In this document: positions 1 through 4,994 of the stretch, one piece after another | Numbering within the stretch: position 1 is the first letter of the stretch | Layout of the letters: every line of letters begins with the position of its first letter | From: Candidatus Sulfotelmatobacter sp. | GTDB lineage: Bacteria > Acidobacteriota > Terriglobia > Terriglobales > SbA1 | Length of the DNA: 5,248 nucleotides | Reading direction: 5' to 3' | Assembly (NCBI GenBank): GCA_030151135.1 | Contig: JASLEQ010000608.1 | Span: 1 to 5,248, forward strand | Made by a program: the position numbers and the translations under genes | The notes under the pieces: model-generated | Told to the model about the DNA's origin: nothing | Seen by the model: the letters and a program-made list of their open reading frames with translations, nothing else | Database searches by the model: none

Positions 1-153
1 ATTCCCGATCACGATGGGAAGAACTCCGGTGGCCATGGGGTCGAGAGTGCCGAGATGTCCGACGGAGCGCTGGTTGAGGATGCGGCGAACGCGGTTCACT
101 ACATCATGGGAGGTCAGGCCGGCAGGCTTATCGATGATGAGGACGGCGTTCAT
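1..153 (-). CDS. truB: tRNA pseudouridine(55) synthase TruB, N-terminal fragment (runs off left edge)
   Basis: TruB isomerises U55 of the tRNA T-arm to pseudouridine in the cytoplasm. Only the first 51 codons lie in the window, read right to left from an ATG at 151-153. The translation begins [20 protein letters not shown] and continues with the hallmark catalytic block [15 protein letters not shown] at residues 32-46. Asp38 of GTLDP is the expected nucleophile. The ATG is placed as in family members, whose N-terminus starts a few residues before the DKPxGxTSHD motif. No convincing Shine-Dalgarno sequence precedes it. The gene is divergent from the rhomboid gene, so it is not preceded here by rbfA, its common upstream neighbour in many bacteria. 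Identification is firm; the rest of the protein is outside the window. Confidence 0.95.
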   Translation of the reverse strand, partial: MNAVLIIDKPAGLTSHDVVNRVRRILNQRSVGHLGTLDPMATGVLPIVIGN

Positions 154-247
154 GAGAAGATTGAATGATTTTGTAGTTGAGCAGTTTGGCAATTGAACAT
201 CGCAGGTGCGAGTGGTGTGGCGATCCGTACAGGCCGGTCCATTTCCC

Positions 248-268
248 AATTACAAATTACCAAATTAC
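248..268. repeat. Three closely spaced AATTAC repeats in the divergent truB/rhomboid spacer
   Basis: The 127-base spacer between the divergent truB and rhomboid genes contains AATTAC at 248-253, 255-260 and 263-268, in an AT-rich patch just before the rhomboid start codon. The patch stands out from the GC-rich surroundings. It could be a protein-binding site, a promoter-proximal AT element, or part of a dispersed intergenic repeat. I found no convincing paired -35/-10 boxes in the spacer on either strand. Confidence 0.4.
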
Positions 269-280
269 TAACTTCACGAC

Positions 281-979
281 ATGCTACCGATTAAAGACGA
301 CCAACCACGATACAGCACGCCGTATGTGAATACGTTTTTGATCGTGCTCAACATTTTGATTTTCTTCTACGAGTGGACCCTGGGACCGCGCGCGGGCGAC
401 GCGTTTCTGAGGATCTATGGGGAAGTTCCTTCGCATCTGACGGCTTTCCTGGCGGGTTCGTCACGGTATACGCTGGCCGACGTCGTCGTTCCTTTTTTTA
501 CGTCGATGTTCCTGCATGGCGGGTGGATGCACGTCCTGGGAAACATGTGGTTCCTGTACATCTTCGGCGACAACGTCGAGGACTATCTGGGACACTTCAA
601 ATATCTGCTGTTTTATTTGATCGCGGGCCTGCTGGCGATGGGCACGCAGGTGTCGATTTATCCTCATTCGAATGTGCCGACAGTCGGCGCGAGCGGAGCG
701 ATTGCGGGAGTGCTGGGAGCGTATTTCCTGCTTTATCCGAGGGCGCGAGTGCTGACGTGGTTCTTCATTTTTGTGATCTATTTGCCAGCATGGATTGTGC
801 TGGGGGAGTGGTTTTTTCTGCAATTCTCGGCGGGAGCGGCATCGCTGTCGGCAGCGCAAGCGGGACGGGACATGGGAGGAGTGGCGGTCTGGGCACACGT
901 GGGAGGATTCGTTTCGGGGATGGTGATGATCAAGTTATTTCCGGAACGGCGGCAAAGATCTCCGTATGCGTACCGGTAG
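281..979 (+). CDS. Rhomboid family intramembrane serine protease
   Basis: A 232-residue polytopic membrane protein that should cleave transmembrane substrates within the bilayer. The rhomboid catalytic dyad is visible: Ser138 in the GASGA motif (136-140) and His206 in the segment WAHVGGFVSG (204-213). The motif HGGWMHVLGN supplies His84 and Asn88, matching the oxyanion-side His and Asn of E. coli GlpG with the same four-residue spacing. Hydrophobic segments lie near 15-32, 84-96, 106-121, 135-152, 158-182 and 200-219, consistent with a six-helix core. A stretch rich in Ala, Ser and Gly (about 183-199) separates the fifth and sixth helices. All key residues are intact, so activity is expected. 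The ATG at 281 lacks a clear Shine-Dalgarno sequence, but the N-terminus (PYVNTFLIVLNILIFF) fits the family. Substrates cannot be deduced. The gene is monocistronic here, with a terminator-like hairpin downstream. Confidence 0.93.
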   Translation: MLPIKDDQPRYSTPYVNTFLIVLNILIFFYEWTLGPRAGDAFLRIYGEVPSHLTAFLAGSSRYTLADVVVPFFTSMFLHGGWMHVLGNMWFLYIFGDNVEDYLGHFKYLLFYLIAGLLAMGTQVSIYPHSNVPTVGASGAIAGVLGAYFLLYPRARVLTWFFIFVIYLPAWIVLGEWFFLQFSAGAASLSAAQAGRDMGGVAVWAHVGGFVSGMVMIKLFPERRQRSPYAYR

Positions 980-1005
980 GGATTTAAGGTTTCAACGTTT
1001 CTGAA

Positions 1006-1038
1006 GTCGCTCGGGGCCTGAAGGCGCCGAGACTTTTT
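1006..1038 (+). terminator. Probable rho-independent terminator of the rhomboid gene
   Basis: Starting 26 bases after the rhomboid stop codon, 1006-1018 can pair with 1023-1033: GTC with GAC, a two-base GC bulge, TCGG with CCGA, one G-G mismatch, then GCC with GGC closing a TGAA loop. Five T residues follow at 1034-1038. This is a GC-rich stem plus U-tract in the correct orientation for the plus-strand gene. The bulge and mismatch reduce certainty. Confidence 0.55.
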
Positions 1039-1118
1039 GCAGATGAAGTACGCGGGCGGCAAAATGTCCGCGCTTCCAGGGTGCTGGGTGGACCAGGGGG
1101 AACGTCTGCACTCCCGTT

Positions 1119-1156
1119 GTGGAAAGACGCGGGCGGGGCGCCCGCGCCACTTTCAC
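1119..1156. repeat. GC-rich imperfect palindrome in the convergent rhomboid/DinB spacer
   Basis: The core is a perfect 8-bp inverted repeat, CGCGGGCG (1128-1135) and CGCCCGCG (1139-1146), around a GGG loop. It is flanked by outer arms GTGGAAAG (1119-1126) and CTTTCAC (1150-1156) that pair with one bulged G. A further stem is possible just to the left (1051-1057 with 1066-1072), so most of 1051-1156 is structured. No T-run follows the palindrome on either strand, so it is not a canonical terminator. It resembles the short palindromic dispersed repeats (REP-like) found between convergent genes. Whether it recurs elsewhere cannot be seen in this window. Confidence 0.5.
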
Positions 1157-1178
1157 ATGCGTACACCAACATCCCACA

Positions 1179-1733
1179 CTATTTCTTTGGACGCGATTCC
1201 GGCGGGACCAGGCCTGCGAGACGGTAGTAGACCACCAGTTGGCCGTAGTGTTCGCCGCAGTGCTCGATGAATCCATAGGCCAGGTCGTAGACGCGGATCT
1301 GCTGGTTGCCGAAGGGATCAACGATCAGGTCGTCCATTCCTTTAGCCTTGAGGGCGGCGGTTCCATCGGCAAAGGATTTCTTAACCATAGCGACGACGTC
1401 GGCCTTGGTCTTGAACTTATCGCGCTTCAGGTCTTCTTCTGCCGGGGGCTTCTGTCCGAGAAGGGGGTTGATGAAGTAATAGTTCGCTCCGGCGGCGTGC
1501 AGCAATTGTTCTGCGAAGGAGCGCTGTGCGGGCGTTGGCTTGAAATCGTATTTGTCCTCGGGGAAATCCTCGGCCATCGCGATGAGCTTGCGGCCAATGT
1601 CGTTCCATGAATCAATGACAACCTTGGAAGGCGGATCCGGAGGTTTGGGAGCGGAACTCTTCGCTTCTTGAGCGTACGCGGGCAAAAGCGATGCTGCGAG
1701 CAGGGCCAGAGCGAGAAACGGTAATTTCTTCAT
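1179..1733 (-). CDS. Exported DinB-family (DinB/YfiT fold) putative metal-dependent protein
   Basis: A 184-residue protein with a cleavable signal peptide: MKK, a hydrophobic run to about residue 18, then LPAYA before Gln22 as an AxA-type cleavage site. The mature part looks like the DinB/YfiT four-helix bundle. The usual metal-binding His triad appears as His79 (EQLLHAAG) and His158 and His162 (EHCGEHYGQLVVYYR), followed by the characteristic RLAGLVPPESR ending. Cytoplasmic members include thiol-dependent S-transferases and DNA-damage-inducible proteins. The export signal makes a DNA role unlikely, and the substrate is unknown. The start is supported by AGGAG six bases upstream. A promoter-like pair lies in the 133-base gap after the SDR gene, so it probably has its own transcript. 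The family call is good; the function is not assigned. Confidence 0.85.
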   Translation of the reverse strand: MKKLPFLALALLAASLLPAYAQEAKSSAPKPPDPPSKVVIDSWNDIGRKLIAMAEDFPEDKYDFKPTPAQRSFAEQLLHAAGANYYFINPLLGQKPPAEEDLKRDKFKTKADVVAMVKKSFADGTAALKAKGMDDLIVDPFGNQQIRVYDLAYGFIEHCGEHYGQLVVYYRLAGLVPPESRPKK

Positions 1734-1739
1734 ATCACT

Positions 1740-1744
1740 CTCCT
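1740..1744 (-). promoter_or_regulatory. Ribosome binding site of the exported DinB-like gene
   Basis: On the minus strand AGGAG lies six bases before the ATG at 1731-1733. It is the clearest Shine-Dalgarno sequence in the window and fixes the start immediately ahead of a signal peptide. Confidence 0.7.
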
Positions 1745-1766
1745 GGGGAGGATTCGGGCGGTCGCT

Positions 1767-1795
1767 ATTGTACTCGGACGCATGGAAGGTGGAAA
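1767..1795 (-). promoter_or_regulatory. Predicted sigma70-type promoter for the exported DinB-like gene
   Basis: On the minus strand a TTTCCA box (1790-1795, four of six matches to TTGACA) is followed after exactly 17 bases by TACAAT (1767-1772, five of six to TATAAT). It would give a leader of roughly 25-30 bases containing the AGGAG site. It lies in the gap after the SDR stop codon, suggesting that the DinB-like gene is transcribed separately from the pterin genes. The prediction rests on consensus matching only. Confidence 0.4.
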
Positions 1796-1866
1796 GGAGA
1801 GCACTTTGCGGCTGCTGACGATGCGACTGGGGATGAGATTGGCGTGGGTGAGATGAGTCGGCGAGA

Positions 1867-2607
1867 TCAAAGAGTGCCGACGGTTGGCAGAATCTGGAGA
1901 TTTTCTACGGTCGCGTTTGGAGGCAGAAGAATCGCCTCGACGAGGATTTGTGCAACGGTTTCGGGGGACATCATCTTTTTGCGGGGCGCCTGCGGCCACA
2001 AGGTTTTCCAGATATCGGTGTCGGTGGCGCCGGGAAGAAGGCCGATCACGCGGATTCCTTTGAGGCGAAGTTCTTCGCGGAGTGTGTTTGTGAATCCCAA
2101 GGCGGCGTGCTTGGACGCGTTGTAAGCGGCGGAACCGGGGAAGACGCGGGAAGCGGCGATGGAAAGATTGTTGATGATCGTGCCGCCGCGTTTCATCCGC
2201 GGGAGCGCCGCTTGCGTGATCAGGAAAGTGCCATCGACATTGGTAGCAAAAACGTCTTTCCAGAGCGGGTACGGCAGTTGATCGATCGTCAGATTCGGTT
2301 GTGCGATGCCCGCGTTGTTGATCAGGATGTCGATAGAAGGAAACTGGCTGCGGACCACGCGGAAGAGTTCATCAACAGAGTGGGGGTCGCGGACGTCGCA
2401 GGGGTGGACGACAATTTTGGCAGAGCGCAGTTCCCTGCCCAGCTTGCTCAAAGATTTTTGATCGCGCGCCGCCAGGATCAGATTCGCGCCTTCGTTGGCC
2501 AGTGTGCGGGCGATGGCGAGGCCAATGCCACGAGTGGCACCCGTGATGAGGGCGGTCTGGTTACGAAGGCGCTGGTCAGTTTTTGCGTACTTTGGCGATG
2601 CCGGCAT
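1867..2607 (-). CDS. Short-chain dehydrogenase/reductase (SDR), possible sepiapterin-reductase-like pterin reductase
   Basis: A 246-residue classical SDR with a Rossmann fold. The cofactor motif TGATRGIG is at 22-29 and NNAG at 97-100. The catalytic set is Asn123, Ser149, Tyr162 and Lys166 (YNASK), with the correct 13-residue Ser-Tyr spacing. Arg26 in the glycine motif and Arg49 after the second strand (LAARD) favour NADP(H). The tail reads PGATDTDIW (192-200) and ends in NLQILPTVGTL. The ATG at 2605-2607 is preferred over an in-frame TTG at 2697, because the extension (Cys- and Pro-rich) does not look like SDR sequence. No Shine-Dalgarno sequence is evident. The gene follows folE by 119 bases on the same strand. 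That neighbourhood suggests a pterin substrate such as 6-pyruvoyl-tetrahydropterin or sepiapterin. The SDR family alone does not prove this, and a generic oxidoreductase remains possible. Confidence 0.9.
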   Translation of the reverse strand: MPASPKYAKTDQRLRNQTALITGATRGIGLAIARTLANEGANLILAARDQKSLSKLGRELRSAKIVVHPCDVRDPHSVDELFRVVRSQFPSIDILINNAGIAQPNLTIDQLPYPLWKDVFATNVDGTFLITQAALPRMKRGGTIINNLSIAASRVFPGSAAYNASKHAALGFTNTLREELRLKGIRVIGLLPGATDTDIWKTLWPQAPRKKMMSPETVAQILVEAILLPPNATVENLQILPTVGTL

Positions 2608-2726
2608 CGCGAGTGATCTTACAACAGGAGAAGCGCAAGGGTTGGCGTCAAACGAAAAGAGAGGACAGCGACAATCACATGCCCCATGCTCTCGCAAAGC
2701 GCAGGCGAGGATGGGGCGGAAAACAC

Positions 2727-3353
2727 TTACACGCCGTTGGGGCGTTGGCGGATCAGCGACAGGAACTCGGAACGCGTCTCTTCTTCATTGCGGAAGCAGC
2801 CAATCATGGAACTGGTCACAGCAGCCGAATGTTGTTTTTCGACGCCACGCATCATCATGCAGAGGTGCCGGGCTTCGATAACGACTCCGACGCCCTGTGG
2901 TTCGATGACTTTTTGAATGGTCTCGGCAATCTGGGTGGTGAGACGCTCCTGAATTTGCAAGCGGCGCGAGAACAGCTCGATGAGCCGCGGAATCTTGCTC
3001 AGGCCGATGACGCGACCATTGGGGATGTACGCCACGTGTACCTTGCCGAAGAACGGCAGCATGTGGTGCTCGCAGAGGCTGAACATCTCGATGTCTTTGA
3101 CGATGACCATCTCGTCGTACTGGACGGTGAAGAGAGCGCCTTTGAGGAGAGCCTCGGGATCCTCGTCATACCCCTTGGTCAAGTACTGCATGGCTTTGTG
3201 AACGCGGGCCGGAGTGCTGACCAGGCCCTCACGGGCGGGATCCTCGCCCAGGCGGACGAGCATCTCGCGGACGAGTTCTTCGTAGCTGGCGCTGGTGAGA
3301 GTGGGTGTTTCTTTCGTTTTGTCCATCGGCTTTTCGATCGACGGTGATTTCAT
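2727..3353 (-). CDS. folE: GTP cyclohydrolase I (type IA, FolE)
   Basis: FolE hydrolyses GTP to 7,8-dihydroneopterin triphosphate and formate, the entry step for folate, tetrahydrobiopterin and queuosine. The 208-residue translation carries the zinc-site signature [20 protein letters not shown] with Cys94, His96 and His97, and the third ligand Cys165 in RHLCMMMRG. The 71-residue Cys-Cys spacing equals that of the E. coli enzyme (Cys110/Cys181). The segments [24 protein letters not shown] and the end [11 protein letters not shown] are also typical. I chose the ATG at 3351-3353, which has GGAGG about 13 bases upstream. An ATG at 3326 and a GTG at 3410 are in-frame alternatives, and the start is the least certain point. 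It sits between two PTPS-family genes and an SDR, all on the same strand, which points to reduced-pterin synthesis. Confidence 0.96.
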   Translation of the reverse strand: MKSPSIEKPMDKTKETPTLTSASYEELVREMLVRLGEDPAREGLVSTPARVHKAMQYLTKGYDEDPEALLKGALFTVQYDEMVIVKDIEMFSLCEHHMLPFFGKVHVAYIPNGRVIGLSKIPRLIELFSRRLQIQERLTTQIAETIQKVIEPQGVGVVIEARHLCMMMRGVEKQHSAAVTSSMIGCFRNEEETRSEFLSLIRQRPNGV

Positions 3354-3439
3354 TGGGACGGTAGGCCCTCCACGTATGGGGCACTGGCATTCACAGCAGG
3401 TTCTCGGCACAAAATGTCGGTGGCCGATGACTCTTTTGA

Positions 3440-3862
3440 TTAATGCTTCACTTCCTGGCCGCCGGCGTACTCGAAGGAATTCATCATAGTTTCTTCAAGT
3501 CTTACTTTATCCAGATGAGCGTGGGCGAAGCTACGGTGCAATATTTCAAAAATGTGGACGCAGAGATTTTCCGTGGTGGGCACGGTGTTGCCGAATTCTT
3601 GCAGGGCATTCAAATTCTCGATGTCGTAGCGTGCAAGGACTTCGGTGTGCACGGCGTGGTCGAGATCGACCAGATTGCAGACCATGCCGGTGCTGTTGTC
3701 GACCGGACCGCTCACCGTGACTTCGAGCATGTAGTTGTGGCCGTGACCGTGTGGATTATTGCACTTGCCGTAGGTGGTTTGATTTTCAGCGTCGGACATC
3801 TCCGCACTGTGCAGACGGTGTGAGGCGGAGAAGAGATAACGGCGGGTGAGGTGGGCAATCAT
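3440..3862 (-). CDS. 6-pyruvoyl-tetrahydropterin synthase/QueD-family paralogue A, catalytic His replaced by Ile
   Basis: A 140-residue T-fold protein of the family that converts dihydroneopterin triphosphate to 6-pyruvoyl- or 6-carboxy-tetrahydropterin. The zinc ligands are His15 (FSASHRLH), His40 and His42 in [13 protein letters not shown]. The catalytic Cys34 and the pterin-binding Glu of the RLEET segment (about 124) are present. At the place of the family's Asp-His catalytic pair the sequence reads YDIENLN: Asp80 is kept but the next residue is Ile81 instead of His. The protein may thus be slow, altered in reaction, or non-catalytic. The start is 13 bases after the stop of paralogue B, which indicates a shared transcript. 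Having Cys34 argues against the PTPS-III folate-bypass type, in which Glu replaces the Cys. Family is certain, reaction is not. Confidence 0.9.
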   Translation of the reverse strand: MIAHLTRRYLFSASHRLHSAEMSDAENQTTYGKCNNPHGHGHNYMLEVTVSGPVDNSTGMVCNLVDLDHAVHTEVLARYDIENLNALQEFGNTVPTTENLCVHIFEILHRSFAHAHLDKVRLEETMMNSFEYAGGQEVKH

Positions 3863-3875
3863 CTTGAGCTTTTAG

Positions 3876-4286
3876 CTATTCTTCTCCGTAAAAATCCACG
3901 AACAGATCCGGGGTTTCGTAGACGCGGACGCGGTGCAGGCTGGCATTGTTTAATTTCGGTTTCAGGCGCTGCCAGACAGCGATTGCGATATTTTCCGTGG
4001 TCGGGATCTTGGTCATGAATTCCGGCACTTCTTTGTTGAGGAAGCGGTGGTCCATGGCGTCGAGCACTTCGCGATTCATGACTTCTTTGAGTTGCTTGAG
4101 GTCGACAACGAATCCGGAACGAGGATCGACTTTACCTTTGACGGTAACTTCGAGCGTGTAATTGTGGCCGTGTCCGTTGGGATTGTTGCATTTGCCGAAG
4201 AGGCGCTGGTTCTCTTCGGAGGTGAACGCCGGGTTGTGATAGTAGTGCGAGGCGGCGAATTCGGCTTTACGGGTTAGATAGACCAT
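3876..4286 (-). CDS. 6-pyruvoyl-tetrahydropterin synthase / 6-carboxytetrahydropterin synthase (QueD family) paralogue B
   Basis: A 136-residue T-fold enzyme with a complete active site. Zinc ligands are His14 (FAASHYYH), His39 and His41 in GKCNNPNGHGHNY. The catalytic triad is Cys33, Asp79 and His80 (MDHRFLN), and Glu124 in VRVYET binds the pterin. IPTTENIA (95-102) is the usual family motif. It should act on the FolE product dihydroneopterin triphosphate, giving 6-pyruvoyl-tetrahydropterin (BH4 route) or 6-carboxy-tetrahydropterin (QueD, queuosine route). The two cannot be separated from sequence alone. It is the first of the pterin genes in transcription order and is followed after 13 bases by paralogue A. 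The ATG at 4284-4286 has only a weak upstream AGAG. The conserved residues make it the likelier true synthase of the pair. Confidence 0.93.
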   Translation of the reverse strand: MVYLTRKAEFAASHYYHNPAFTSEENQRLFGKCNNPNGHGHNYTLEVTVKGKVDPRSGFVVDLKQLKEVMNREVLDAMDHRFLNKEVPEFMTKIPTTENIAIAVWQRLKPKLNNASLHRVRVYETPDLFVDFYGEE

Positions 4287-4338
4287 TGTCTCTATGAAAA
4301 CAGCATCGATTCCGCAGATTCACGGATCTCGCGCACTT

Positions 4339-4367
4339 ATTGTATTTGATTATTGTTCGGGACTCAG
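4339..4367 (-). promoter_or_regulatory. Weak candidate promoter ahead of the pterin cluster
   Basis: A minus-strand TACAAT (4339-4344, five of six to TATAAT) lies in the 63-base gap upstream of paralogue B, in a locally AT-rich patch. At 17 bases spacing the -35 position (4362-4367) reads CTGAGT, a poor match that falls inside the end of the upstream coding region. The -10 is credible and the -35 is not. Transcription could instead come through from the upstream gene. Confidence 0.25.
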
Positions 4368-4994
4368 GTCGCGTGAGGGTTCCTGCGAGTAAGGTTCGAT
4401 ATTCTGCCACCGGTTGGAGTTGATGGTTTCCTGCTCGGGACAGAAATTCCTGCCCGGTTCAAACACGATGATTTTATAGACGTAGCGCTTGTGGTGCGGG
4501 CGGTCATAAGCAAATGCGAAGGCGATGCCTCTTTTCTTGTCGAACCAGAAGACGAGGGGGCGTGATCCGAGCGCGGGCGAGAGATCGCCGAGAAGAACGC
4601 CGGCGCGCATGTCTTTATAGGCGCTGCGAACTTTCTCGGGGGAGTCAAAGATGGTAATGCCCTCAGTGGTTTGAAAACGGGTGGTCGAGGATTCGATCTG
4701 GAAGATCTTGTCCTTCTTCATGCGAATGAAGACGTCGCCGTGGCCCATGGGATTGTTGCTGTCGATCCAGTCGATGGTAGTGCCGCAGGGATCCTCCCAC
4801 TGCTGATCGATGTCTTTCTTAGGGAACAGTTGCATCGCCGTCTCGCCGGAGTCGTTGATCTTGAGCGGGCCCATGCTGTGTCCGGCCTGGATTTCTGTGT
4901 TCGTGAAATGCAGTTGGTCATCGGCGGTTTGCGCGCGCAGCGAGGTAAGGCACAGGGCGAGCGTAAGAAGGAGCAGCGCTTGCGGCGTCTTCAT
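4350..4994 (-). CDS. Secreted protein of unknown function
   Basis: I do not recognise a named family. Read from the ATG at 4992-4994 it is 214 residues with a clear signal peptide: MKTPQ, the hydrophobic run ALLLLTLALCL, and a cleavage site after LRA at residue 21 (next residue Gln22). The mature part has a GHSMGPLKINDSGETAMQLFP segment (38-58), where many exported bacterial proteins place a short strand-turn-helix. It has only two cysteines, Cys70 (DPCGTTIDW) and Cys185 (NFCPEQE), which could form a disulfide. Strand-like segments include RPLVFWFDKKRGIAFAFAY (145-163) and YVYKIIVFEPG (171-181), suggesting a beta-rich periplasmic domain. No catalytic motif is evident. No Shine-Dalgarno sequence precedes this ATG. 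The frame is open upstream to the right edge through the glycosyltransferase-like tail, so it may instead be the C-terminal part of a longer protein. Confidence 0.75.
   Translation of the reverse strand: MKTPQALLLLTLALCLTSLRAQTADDQLHFTNTEIQAGHSMGPLKINDSGETAMQLFPKKDIDQQWEDPCGTTIDWIDSNNPMGHGDVFIRMKKDKIFQIESSTTRFQTTEGITIFDSPEKVRSAYKDMRAGVLLGDLSPALGSRPLVFWFDKKRGIAFAFAYDRPHHKRYVYKIIVFEPGRNFCPEQETINSNRWQNIEPYSQEPSRDLSPEQ

Noticed and set aside
373..987. Plus-strand open frame of 204 codons overlapping the rhomboid gene in another frame
   Set aside because: The rhomboid frame carries the Ser/His dyad and six membrane helices. The overlapping product is Arg/Gly-rich and unstructured, typical of an off-frame shadow.
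1119..1156. Palindrome as a bidirectional intrinsic terminator
   Set aside because: The stem is strong, but no T-run follows on either strand, so it is recorded as a repeat instead.
1948..2616. Long plus-strand open frame (222 codons) opposite the SDR
   Set aside because: It is the antisense shadow of a motif-complete SDR gene, has no recognisable domain, and reflects third-position GC bias.
2616..2651. Promoter for the SDR formed by TTGACG (2646-2651) and TAAGAT (2616-2621) on the minus strand
   Set aside because: The spacing is 24 bases, too long for a sigma70 promoter, and the -10 matches only four of six positions.
2608..2697. N-terminal extension of the SDR to an in-frame TTG at 2697, which would leave only 29 bases after folE
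   Set aside because: The added 30 residues (Cys- and Pro-rich) do not resemble an SDR N-terminus, TTG is a rare start, and no Shine-Dalgarno sequence supports it.
2583..3347. Plus-strand open frame of 254 codons opposite folE
   Set aside because: FolE on the minus strand has every zinc ligand and family motif. The plus-strand product is antisense and has no ribosome binding site or domain.
3354..3410. Extension of FolE to an in-frame GTG at 3410, adding [10 protein letters not shown] at the start
   Set aside because: The extra cysteines look like a possible metal motif, but no ribosome binding site precedes the GTG, whereas GGAGG lies upstream of the ATG at 3353. FolE N-termini are variable, so this stays only an alternative.
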